Source: Nitrososphaerota archaeon
GTDB taxonomy: Archaea; Thermoproteota; Bathyarchaeia; Bathyarchaeales; Bathycorpusculaceae
Length of the DNA stretch: 9,444 bases
Direction of reading: 5' to 3'
Assembly (NCBI GenBank): GCA_031283385.1
Contig: JAITBW010000131.1
Coordinates: forward strand, 1-9,444
Positions 1 through 5,202 of the stretch are shown here, piece by piece. A program made the position numbers and the translations under genes. The notes under the pieces are model-generated. The model saw nothing but the letters and a program-made list of their open reading frames with translations. It searched no databases and was not told where the DNA came from. Position 1 is the stretch's first letter. Every line of letters begins with the position of its first letter.

Positions 1-62
1 TGTCTGTTGTGATTAAATCCCGCTTTTACGCAATGTTCGCTTCCACACTTTGAACATCTCAT
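1..62 (-). CDS. Zinc-ribbon protein N-terminus, probably a transposase (partial)
   Basis: Only the first 20 codons are present; the gene runs off the left edge. It starts with ATG at 62-60 and reads MRCSKCGSEHCVKAGFNHNR. The CxxCGS-(E/D)H-x-VKAGF pattern is the kind of zinc-ribbon start found in IS1-type (InsA-like) and related archaeal transposases, where the ribbon helps DNA binding; that family link is inferred from a short stretch. A TATA-like ATTATAAG on the minus strand at 99-92 places a start site near 70, so the mRNA would be almost leaderless. Other zinc-ribbon proteins start in a similar way, so the transposase call is tentative, while the reading frame itself is convincing. Confidence 0.5.
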   Translation of the reverse strand, partial: MRCSKCGSEHCVKAGFNHNR

Positions 63-265
63 AACCGTCGATACACAAAGGGCTAAACCACCTTATAATC
101 CTTTTTGCAATACTCTCGAAAAAACATTAACACAAATTTCTTACTCAAATGCTTCACCATCAGCCAATTCATAGTTTAAACAGAAATAATAGAGATGGAT
201 AATTAATATTGGATACTTCTAAACCAGATATATGCTGCTCTCATTGCGGTAACATTTTTTGTAAG
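63..265. other. Intergenic region without a convincing gene
   Basis: Apart from the TATA-like box at 92-99 this stretch holds no supported gene. A plus-strand micro-ORF from TTG at 209 to TAA at 277 encodes a Cys-rich peptide (contains ICCSHCGNIFC) and could be a degenerate zinc-ribbon remnant. It lacks a clear ribosome binding site and overlaps the 3' end of the neighbouring minus-strand gene. Confidence 0.4.
92..99 (-). promoter_or_regulatory. TATA box for the left-edge zinc-ribbon gene
   Basis: Minus-strand ATTATAAG lies about 33 bp before the ATG at 62, the distance expected for an archaeal box A serving a transcript with a leader of about 8 nt. It is preceded by AAAAGG, a purine-rich stretch where a BRE would sit. 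Confidence 0.4.
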
Positions 266-862
266 TTAATTTTTTAATTCTATTTCTTCACCGGGTTGGA
301 TAATTAGTTTATTTGGAGCGTTCCATTTTTGTGCTGTTACTAAATCGAATAGTGCCTCGGGTTTTACATGGATTAATATGTTATGTTTTGCGCCTACAAG
401 TTCTGCGCATTCAGCCGCTTCGTCAGAGTCCATATTATATATTCCATCTCCACAGAATAGTGCGTAGTCAATTTTTTGTTTAGCAAATTCTCGCATCTGT
501 CTTGTTTTTGAGGTATCACCTGAGCAATAAATTCGAATGCCATCTATTGTTAGGATAAAACCGACACAGTTACGTGGGTCGTGTCTAAGATTTCCCGCCT
601 CAGTAGCTACAACATCAATGCCATCAAACGAAAAACAGTTATGTCTACCACCTGCTAAGGCCTCTTTATTTGTAACAACTCTACAGCCCTCATTTTGAGT
701 AACTAATTCTAGCTTATTATGATCATAGTGGTCATGGGTAATAAGAACAATATCAGCAGGTTTATCATACCCTTCACCCGCATAGGGGTCAACATATATT
801 ACGCGTCCATCTTTAGCTATGAGTCGTATACTTCCATGTCCTTGATACAACAATTTTACCAT
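266..862 (-). CDS. Metallo-beta-lactamase-fold metal-dependent hydrolase (UPF0173/YtkL-like)
   Basis: A 198-residue soluble protein of the small MBL-fold hydrolase group (Lactamase_B_3/UPF0173 type). Visible signatures are the N-terminal GHG (residues 8-10), VDPY (24-27), the metal-binding THDHYDH (42-48), a third His at 94 in LRHDP, Asp116 in SGDT, and His165 in the ILIH strand that replaces the usual PMH. All ligands expected for a dinuclear metal site are present, so it should be an active hydrolase; the substrate is unknown. The family is often about 220 residues, so this is a compact member. The ATG is preceded by a good Shine-Dalgarno AAGGAGA (877-871) with 8 nt spacing. It starts 29 nt after the HtrA-like protease on the same strand and is probably cotranscribed with it. 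Confidence 0.88.
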   Translation of the reverse strand: MVKLLYQGHGSIRLIAKDGRVIYVDPYAGEGYDKPADIVLITHDHYDHNKLELVTQNEGCRVVTNKEALAGGRHNCFSFDGIDVVATEAGNLRHDPRNCVGFILTIDGIRIYCSGDTSKTRQMREFAKQKIDYALFCGDGIYNMDSDEAAECAELVGAKHNILIHVKPEALFDLVTAQKWNAPNKLIIQPGEEIELKN

Positions 863-870
863 ATGAATAT

Positions 871-877
871 TCTCCTT
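871..877 (-). promoter_or_regulatory. Ribosome binding site of the MBL hydrolase
   Basis: AAGGAGA on the minus strand, 8 nt before the ATG at 862. It fixes that start and supports internal translation from a protease-hydrolase transcript. Confidence 0.75.
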
Positions 878-891
878 TTCACAAATTTAAA

Positions 892-2034
892 TTATGATAT
901 AGGCGGCCGCTCTTTTAACACCACGGCTACGTTAACTTCTGCGTCATTTCGCATTACCGTTATATTTACACTCTGACCAGGAACAGTCTTTTCTGCAAGA
1001 TAACTAGCTAATTCATCATTACTTTTTATTTTAACACCATCTAGAGCTATTATTATATCATCCACTTGCAATTTACCATCTGAGGGCCCACCGTGTACAA
1101 TTGACACTATACACCAGCCATAGGTAACACTTGACCCAAGTTGTTGCGCTAAAGTGTAAGTCATATCATTACCATTTACACCCAAATAAGAATGCCCACT
1201 ATAAGTCCCCGTAGCTATCAACGCGCCAATTTCCCTAAGTATAGTATTTGAAGGAATAGCAAAAGCTAACCCTTGTGAGCCGGAAACAATAGCAGTCGTT
1301 ATACCTACAACATCACCCGCAGCATTTAACATTGGACCACCAGAATTACCAGGATTAATAGGCGTACTAGCCTGAATAACATTTGCTATAGAAAAACGAT
1401 TCGTCATATCATCAACAATAGTCCTACCCAGAGCACTAATTACCCCCACAGTCAAAGAACCAACAAGCCCATGAGGATTCCCTATAGCTATCACCTGCTC
1501 CCCCACACACAAACTAGAAGAACTAACAATCCTAAGAGGCTTAAACTCTACAGCAGGAGCAGCAACAGATACAATAGCAAGATCCGCATACGGATCAGAA
1601 CCTAAAACCGACGCAACATAACCATTACCATTATGAAAAGTAACACTTAAATCATCAACACCCTGAACCACATGAAAATTAGTCACCACAACATTACGCC
1701 CCTGAAAACAATAAACAAAACCAGACCCCTGAACAGACCCATCACCAGAAACACCATGAACCAAAACAACAGAATCCCTAACACCATCATAAATCTCCTG
1801 AAGAGACACACCATCCTGATAAATAGTAACATTCTGATGCGTAACATTCTGCAAACCCTCCCACTCAGACACCCTCGCCTGCAAACCCGCAACCTCAGCA
1901 CGCAAATCCGAAACACTACCAGCATCATGCACATTCACAAAAAAAAGAACAAGACCACCCATAAGCAAACCAGCAACAAAAACCAACACAAACAAACTAC
2001 TCAACACCTTACTTTGACCAACAGAGAGACCCAT
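892..2034 (-). CDS. Membrane-anchored HtrA/DegP-like serine protease with PDZ domain
   Basis: A 380-residue S1C-type protease. A short N-terminus with Lys is followed by one membrane helix (about residues 10-34), a short coiled-coil-like segment (about 43-62), the trypsin-like domain (about 75-270) and a C-terminal PDZ domain (about 280-375). The catalytic triad is complete: His121 in TNFHVV, Asp151 in DPYADLAIV, Ser231 in NPGNSGGP. The topology suggests an N-terminus inside and protease and PDZ outside, acting in surface protein quality control. Start choice: a GTG at 2040 would add two residues, but it lies inside the Shine-Dalgarno GAGGTG (2045-2040), which is spaced 5 nt from the ATG at 2034, so the ATG is preferred. 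The coding strand of the N-terminal half is very G/T-rich, unlike the C-terminal half. The MBL hydrolase follows after 29 nt. Confidence 0.92.
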   Translation of the reverse strand: MGLSVGQSKVLSSLFVLVFVAGLLMGGLVLFFVNVHDAGSVSDLRAEVAGLQARVSEWEGLQNVTHQNVTIYQDGVSLQEIYDGVRDSVVLVHGVSGDGSVQGSGFVYCFQGRNVVVTNFHVVQGVDDLSVTFHNGNGYVASVLGSDPYADLAIVSVAAPAVEFKPLRIVSSSSLCVGEQVIAIGNPHGLVGSLTVGVISALGRTIVDDMTNRFSIANVIQASTPINPGNSGGPMLNAAGDVVGITTAIVSGSQGLAFAIPSNTILREIGALIATGTYSGHSYLGVNGNDMTYTLAQQLGSSVTYGWCIVSIVHGGPSDGKLQVDDIIIALDGVKIKSNDELASYLAEKTVPGQSVNITVMRNDAEVNVAVVLKERPPIS

Positions 2035-2039
2035 TAACA

Positions 2040-2045
2040 CACCTC
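2040..2045 (-). promoter_or_regulatory. Ribosome binding site that decides the HtrA start
   Basis: Minus-strand GAGGTG, 5 nt before ATG 2034. The alternative GTG start at 2040-2038 shares its first G with this site, which argues for initiation at 2034. Confidence 0.6.
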
Positions 2046-2129
2046 ACAAAACAAATAAAAAAAACAAGAAATAAACATTTGCTATCACACCCAAATTAAA
2101 CCCAAAACCTAACTACACAACAACAAAAA

Positions 2130-2507
2130 CTAACACCTAACAGACGCCTCTACATCTATAACACCAAGAAGCTTAATCACCAACTGACCTTTTTCCTGCC
2201 TCTCCTCAAAACTAACCGAACCCCCTTCAGGACAAATATCATCAACAACTATACCTACATCCTCATCCAAAATCACAGGATAAACCCCACAACCAGATGG
2301 CTTATCAGAGTAAATACTACAACGATGCTCATCTAAGCTATAAAAAACACAATAACCATTATAGTTCCTAAGTTGAGCATAACCATCTTTACTAATCTTC
2401 ATAAAATATTTTTTATGAAAACCCTTTTTCTCTATCCGCTTAATATCCTCGTTTGACAGCAACATTTCTGTCTCAGCACAACAAAGCCCACAATGAGAAC
2501 AATGCAT
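2130..2507 (-). CDS. YkgJ-family cysteine-cluster protein (putative metal chelator)
   Basis: A 125-residue protein of the zinc/iron-chelating YkgJ (CxxCxxCC) type. The N-terminus carries Cys3, Cys6, Cys9 and Cys10 in CSHCGLCC; further Cys lie at 53 (GYCVFY), 63 (RCSIY), 73 (KPSGCGVYP, matching the family's KP..C..YP block) and 92 (ICPEG). Eight conserved-type Cys fit an Fe-S or zinc cluster, but the family's biochemical role is not settled. There is no Shine-Dalgarno before ATG 2507. The AT-rich TAAAATAA at 2535-2528 is centred about 25 bp upstream, so the transcript is probably leaderless. The gap of 95 nt to the HtrA gene downstream is AT-rich and has room for a separate promoter. Confidence 0.85.
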   Translation of the reverse strand: MHCSHCGLCCAETEMLLSNEDIKRIEKKGFHKKYFMKISKDGYAQLRNYNGYCVFYSLDEHRCSIYSDKPSGCGVYPVILDEDVGIVVDDICPEGGSVSFEERQEKGQLVIKLLGVIDVEASVRC

Positions 2508-2527
2508 AAGGCTAAATGTAGATAAAG

Positions 2528-2535
2528 TTATTTTA
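2528..2535 (-). promoter_or_regulatory. Probable TATA element for the YkgJ gene
   Basis: TAAAATAA on the minus strand, centred 24-25 bp before the ATG at 2507. The match to the archaeal box A consensus is only partial, but the position is exactly that of a leaderless promoter and no ribosome binding site is present. Confidence 0.35.
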
Positions 2536-2551
2536 GCTTATCCGATTATAC

Positions 2552-2572
2552 ATTACATAATTTTTATGTAAT
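2552..2572. repeat. Perfect 9-bp inverted repeat between two genes
   Basis: ATTACATAA-ttt-TTATGTAAT: two perfect 9-bp arms around a 3-nt spacer. It overlaps the stop codon of the 77-residue gene (TAA at 2566-2564) and lies about 45 bp upstream of the YkgJ start. It could form a hairpin at the end of the upstream message or act as an operator for the YkgJ promoter. It has no adjacent T-tract on the minus strand, so a classic intrinsic terminator is less likely. Confidence 0.5.
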
Positions 2573-2797
2573 CAAAATATTTCTGTTGAGTCCCTCAGCG
2601 TATTCAATGTTTCTTAACGGAATTTTTTCTCGTCCACTGTTACCAAATGAGGTATATTCCAGTAAATTCATTTTACCCATTTCAGCTTTTTTAATAGCGG
2701 TCAAATGAACATTTACTATTACAGCACCGTCTTTTAAGTGCAAGTTAACATTTTTTCCTATGTAAGTTTTTGCACTATTTAAACAAAAATTACTCAT
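2564..2797 (-). CDS. Small hypothetical protein, possible Sm-like beta-barrel
   Basis: 77 residues, function not recognised. The pattern YIGKNVNLHLKDGAVIVNV (12-30), then MNLLEY (43-48), a short turn with Gly, and REKIPLRNIEYAEGL (56-70) recalls the strand order and spacing of Sm/LSm proteins (Sm1: G..V...L.DG......L; MNL; Sm2: the RGxN-type strand), but the Sm2 motif is not canonical, so this is a hypothesis. Start choice: an upstream in-frame ATG at 2809 has no ribosome binding site, whereas ATG 2797 is preceded by GGTGATC (2807-2801), complementary to the extreme 3' end of archaeal 16S rRNA. It follows the 49-residue Cys-rich gene by 5 nt, with that gene's TGA lying inside the binding site, so the pair is translationally coupled. 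Confidence 0.7.
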   Translation of the reverse strand: MSNFCLNSAKTYIGKNVNLHLKDGAVIVNVHLTAIKKAEMGKMNLLEYTSFGNSGREKIPLRNIEYAEGLNRNILIT

Positions 2798-2800
2798 AAT

Positions 2801-2807
2801 GATCACC
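2801..2807 (-). promoter_or_regulatory. Ribosome binding site embedded in the upstream stop codon
   Basis: GGTGATC on the minus strand contains the TGA (2805-2803) of the 49-residue gene and sits 3 nt before ATG 2797. It pairs with the 3' tail of 16S rRNA (GAUCACC). A ribosome finishing the first gene is therefore positioned at the start of the second. Confidence 0.6.
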
Positions 2808-2952
2808 ATTCATTTTCTTGGTCTGCGATTTTGTTCCAACAATGCTCACAGATTGGAATTGTTTCTCCCTTGAATTGTATGTATAGTTTGATTTGCTCTC
2901 CGTGGCACGTAGTTTTCCAAGGGTTTTGACAATGTTCAAAGATGTGTTCCAT
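2803..2952 (-). CDS. Hidden 49-residue Cys-rich (zinc-binding-type) small protein
   Basis: A short gene below common length cut-offs: ATG 2952-2950, TGA 2805-2803, 49 residues beginning MEHIFEHCQNPW and ending ADQENEW. Potential metal ligands are His7/Cys8, Cys16/His17 and the knuckle Cys35-x-x-Cys38 in PICEHCW, giving a C-x7-C...C-x2-C four-Cys arrangement with nearby His. Support for its reality: a Shine-Dalgarno GAGG (2964-2961) spaced 8 nt from the ATG, a TATA element (2993-2986) upstream, protein-like codon content, and a stop codon built into the ribosome binding site of the next gene. No homologous family is recognised. The two small proteins probably work together; a nucleic-acid-related role would fit a zinc knuckle beside a possible Sm-like partner, but that is speculation. 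Confidence 0.7.
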   Translation of the reverse strand: MEHIFEHCQNPWKTTCHGEQIKLYIQFKGETIPICEHCWNKIADQENEW

Positions 2953-2985
2953 GATTTATTCCTCGAAAAAGATTACGATTATTTG

Positions 2986-2993
2986 TTTTTAAA
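2986..2993 (-). promoter_or_regulatory. TATA box of the small Cys-rich/Sm-like gene pair
   Basis: TTTAAAAA on the minus strand, about 37 bp before ATG 2952. A start site about 25 bp downstream (near 2964) would give a very short leader with the GAGG ribosome binding site at its 5' end. Confidence 0.45.
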
Positions 2994-3250
2994 TGAGCTT
3001 ATCAAACGGTTAATTAAGAAAGTGGAGAGCAGAGTTAAAGTAAAACTGTATACCAGACACAGGTCTACTATTTTAGGGGTAATTTTATGGAAGTGCGAGT
3101 AATATTGCAGTGGTATGCATAAAAGAAGTCAATAGCACATAAGTATGAAAGATTTGCCATAAATGGACACTTAAACAGTGCATGTTAGATTTGACTATAC
3201 GTTTTAACTATTTATTTTTGATTAAAAACCGCATCTTAACTATGGCACTA

Positions 3251-3259
3251 TTTATAAAG
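3251..3259 (+). promoter_or_regulatory. purC TATA box
   Basis: TTTATAAAG fits the archaeal box A. It predicts a start site near 3280 and a leader of about 40 nt. A second AT-rich element, TTTTTATA at 3265-3272, could instead start transcription nearer 3293. Confidence 0.55.
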
Positions 3260-3318
3260 TGGCGTTTTTATACACGATAATTTGTAATATAAATGTTAAA
3301 GGAGTTTGAAGAGAAGTT

Positions 3319-4017
3319 ATGAAGACAATTTATGAAGGGAAAACTAAAATTGTTTTGTTAAATGAGGAAATCGGCGATTATTTTTTGTTTTTTAAAGATA
3401 GTGCTACGGGTGAGAACGGTGTTTTTGATCCAGGCTTTAACACTGTTGGCGGAAGTGTTTTGGGTAAAGGTAAAGTTGGGCTTGCTGTTTCGAAATATTT
3501 TTTTGAGTTGATGGAAGCAAATGGTATTTCAACGCATTATTTGGGTGCAGATCTTGATAAGTGTTTAATGAAAGTGCGTCATGTTACCGTTCCAAAGCTT
3601 GAATTTATATTACGTTATTTTACAGCGGGTAGTATGTGTCGTAGGTTTACGCTTGAAAAAGGCATTCCATTCAATCCACCATATCTTGAAGTTACACTTA
3701 AAGATGATGCTCAGGGAGATCCGCTTATAAGTGAGCGATTATGCATCATGAAGGGATTATTAAAAGAAGGCGAATACAATAGAGTACTTGATGTTTTGGT
3801 TAAAGCAGGCGATGTTTTACGAGAGGAGCTGAAAGGGTTCAATTTAACGTTGTTGGATTTTAAACTGGAATTTGGCTTTGATGAAAATCGGAATATATAC
3901 ATTGCAGATGAAATTACGCCAGATATTTGGCGTGTACAGGATGAAACAGGCAATATCCCAAACCAGATAGATTGTGCGAAGCTAATTTTGGACAAGATAA
4001 ACATTAAAAGCAAATAA
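3319..4017 (+). CDS. purC: Phosphoribosylaminoimidazole-succinocarboxamide (SAICAR) synthase
   Basis: A 232-residue PurC, near the usual family length. It catalyses ATP-dependent joining of aspartate to CAIR to give SAICAR in de novo purine synthesis, in the cytoplasm. Signatures in order: YEGKTK (5-10, nucleotide-binding N-terminus), FKDSATGENGVFDPG (25-39, the variant of the usual D.ITAFDG block found in one PurC branch), GKGKVGL (49-55), VPKLEFILRYFTAGSMCRR (91-109, the RN.AAGS..RR block), KDDAQGDPLIS (128-138), DEITPDIWRV (197-206, the DE.SPD..R. block). No other pur gene is nearby. The ATG has a Shine-Dalgarno AAAGGAG (3298-3304) at a long 14-nt spacing, plus GAGAAG closer in. A 9-codon micro-ORF starts at 3293 and its TGA overlaps the purC ATG. 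Confidence 0.93.
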   Translation: MKTIYEGKTKIVLLNEEIGDYFLFFKDSATGENGVFDPGFNTVGGSVLGKGKVGLAVSKYFFELMEANGISTHYLGADLDKCLMKVRHVTVPKLEFILRYFTAGSMCRRFTLEKGIPFNPPYLEVTLKDDAQGDPLISERLCIMKGLLKEGEYNRVLDVLVKAGDVLREELKGFNLTLLDFKLEFGFDENRNIYIADEITPDIWRVQDETGNIPNQIDCAKLILDKINIKSK

Positions 4018-4033
4018 AAGCCAGTTTTAGAGT

Positions 4034-4075
4034 GTTGGAGCGTATTTGCGCTCAGAACTTTTTTTATTTTTTTTT
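4034..4075 (+). terminator. Intrinsic-type terminator after purC
   Basis: GAGCG (4038-4042) pairs with CGCTC (4049-4053) around a 6-nt loop, and GTT (4034-4036) pairs with AAC (4056-4058) below a small internal loop. A long T-tract (4059-4075, broken by one A) follows. It lies 17 nt after the purC stop. Confidence 0.8.
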
Positions 4076-4122
4076 AGTTAATGAGTAATGAATGTATGTA
4101 GGTATTATTTGTGTTGTAAAGT

Positions 4123-4668
4123 TTAGATGTAAATGATTTCGGGTGTTATTTTGTCATTTGTGATTTTTAGTAGGGCTACTGAGGGTTTGTTTAGTAATGA
4201 TGAGGGGCTTGTTGGGCTTCCGGGGTTTATGTATAGGGTTTTTTCTTCCCATTTTATGTTGGCGTTATGTGTGTGTCCGTAAACTAGTACGTCGAATTTG
4301 TTTGTTTTTGTTAGTTCTCGCATGTGTTCTATGCCAGATAGTATGTCGGGGTTGTGTATTACGCCTATTTTTTTGTCTATGATTTTTAGGGAGTTTAGTT
4401 CGGGTAGGGCGTTTTTTGTTTCTGGTGTGTCCATGTTGCCGTGGACGGCGAGTACTGGCGCAATTTGTTCAAGTTCGTCTATTACGGTTAGTTCAACTAT
4501 GTCGCCTGCGTGTATTATGTAGTCAACGTTTTGGAAAATGGTAAATATTTCTTTTGGGAGTGTTGTTGCTCTTAAGGGGATGTGTGTGTCTGAGATTAGG
4601 CCAATGATTTTTGTGGCTATATTGTTGTCTATGTCGTTTGTTATAGTCATTGTTTGTGTGCTGGTCAA
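4123..4668 (-). CDS. YfcE/MJ0936-type metallophosphoesterase
   Basis: A 181-residue calcineurin-like phosphodiesterase of the YfcE/MJ0936 group, which hydrolyses phosphodiester model substrates with two divalent metals; its natural substrate is unknown. Metal ligands: Asp27 and His29 (GLISDTH), Asp56 (HAGD), Asn78 (HGNMD), His105 (GVIHN), His132 and His134 (VYGHTH). The usual THG-type motif around His105 reads IHNPD, a small departure. The length fits the family. The start is TTG at 4668, supported by Shine-Dalgarno GAGG (4680-4677) with 8 nt spacing; the in-frame ATG at 4650 has no such site and would shorten a non-conserved leader only. The gene lies in a stretch where the plus strand is G/T-rich, so its own strand is A/C-rich. 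Confidence 0.9.
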   Translation of the reverse strand: MTSTQTMTITNDIDNNIATKIIGLISDTHIPLRATTLPKEIFTIFQNVDYIIHAGDIVELTVIDELEQIAPVLAVHGNMDTPETKNALPELNSLKIIDKKIGVIHNPDILSGIEHMRELTKTNKFDVLVYGHTHNANIKWEEKTLYINPGSPTSPSSLLNKPSVALLKITNDKITPEIIYI

Positions 4669-4703
4669 CTGTTTGTCCTCGGGTGATTGTTAAAGGGTTT
4701 TTA

Positions 4704-4713
4704 CCTTTATATG
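4704..4713 (-). promoter_or_regulatory. TATA box of the phosphoesterase gene
   Basis: Minus-strand CATATAAAGG, about 40 bp before the TTG start at 4668. It predicts a leader of about 16 nt that begins just ahead of the GAGG ribosome binding site. Confidence 0.55.
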
Positions 4714-4845
4714 ATTTTTTAGTTTTTCAGGTTTTGTTGCAGAATTTGTTGAAGCAGAATTTGGGTTTTTGTGTTTTTTAGGTTTTGTTTTTAGATAATT
4801 TTGGTATGTTGGTATGTTTGTGAAGTGGGGTATTGTTATTAGTAT

Positions 4846-4917
4846 AGCCCGGGAGAGATTCGAACTCTCGTCAACGGGTCCAAAGCCCGCTATGCTTGAC
4901 CACTACACCACCGGGCT
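4846..4917 (-). tRNA. tRNA-Gln (anticodon UUG)
   Basis: A complete 72-nt cloverleaf reads on the minus strand. Acceptor stem AGCCCGG/CCGGGCT; D-arm GTGTAGTGGTCAAGCAT; anticodon stem GCGGG/CCCGT with a G-U pair at its end; anticodon loop CTTTGGA with TTG at 34-36; variable loop TGAC; T-arm GAGAG-TTCGAAT-CTCTC. No intron and no encoded CCA. The A1-U72 pair is the feature used in archaea by the GatDE amidotransferase to tell tRNA-Gln from tRNA-Glu, so it is presumably charged through Glu-tRNA(Gln). There is no strong TATA box; CTTATTAGG about 50 bp upstream is the best candidate. No clear T-tract follows the 3' end. Confidence 0.96.
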
Positions 4918-5091
4918 GCTGTTCGGTTTTTTGTGGGTGTTGTTTGTTGTATGGTTGTGTTTTTCCTAATAAGCGTTCCCGTGGTTTTGGTGTAAGGTTG
5001 TGGTGTTTTTGTTGTTGTGGTGTATATTTGTGTTTTTTTGGGTTTTGTTTTTGTTGGGTTTTGTGTCAGAAAAGTTTAATAATACCATAAT

Positions 5092-5107
5092 GTTTAAATA
5101 TTTGAAC
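5092..5107 (+). promoter_or_regulatory. tfb TATA box inside a near-perfect palindrome
   Basis: The exact archaeal box A TTTAAATA (5093-5100) forms the left half of GTTTAAATATTTGAAC, a 16-bp palindrome with a single mismatched pair. It predicts a start near 5122 and an 80-nt leader. A second box, AAATATATAA at 5132-5141, would give a leader of about 40 nt. Symmetry around the TATA box could let a repressor compete with TBP. Confidence 0.45.
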
Positions 5108-5158
5108 TTTTCGTTTTAGTTTGCGTATACCAAATATATAATTTTCTTCAGCCAAAAG

Positions 5159-5191
5159 GCAATATTAAAGGTCATAACGCAATATTAAAGG
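5159..5191 (+). repeat. 13-bp direct repeat in the tfb leader
   Basis: GCAATATTAAAGG occurs at 5159-5171 and again at 5179-5191, a 20-bp period. The second copy supplies most of the Shine-Dalgarno AAAGGAG (5187-5193) used by the TTG start at 5203; the first copy carries an unused AAAGG. It could be a short tandem duplication or a two-site regulatory element. Confidence 0.65.
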
Positions 5192-5202
5192 AGCAAAAAA
5201 AT

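Larger units (their letters stand above)
2965..3318. other. Divergent intergenic region between the small-gene pair and purC
   Basis: About 350 bp with no supported gene. It carries the minus-strand TATA box at 2986-2993 and the plus-strand purC promoter near 3251. Short open frames on both strands lack ribosome binding sites and recognisable protein character. Confidence 0.5.

Noticed and set aside
719..976. Plus-strand 85-codon open frame
   Set aside because: It is antisense to the 5' end of the MBL gene and the 3' end of the protease gene, without start signals.
1672..2037. Plus-strand 121-codon open frame
   Set aside because: It lies antisense to the HtrA N-terminal half and is open only because that strand is A/C-rich and poor in stop codons; its product is low-complexity Asn/Thr/Lys/His.
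2893..3102. Plus-strand 69-codon open frame
   Set aside because: It overlaps the 5' part of the better supported minus-strand 49-residue gene, has no ribosome binding site and resembles no known family.
4739..4763. Short direct repeat GCAGAATTTG
   Set aside because: A ten-bp repeat in low-complexity G/T-rich DNA; no link to a promoter or gene start.
4896..5090. Plus-strand 64-codon frame rich in Cys, Phe and Gly
   Set aside because: It starts inside the tRNA-Gln gene and its composition reflects the G/T-rich strand, not a protein.
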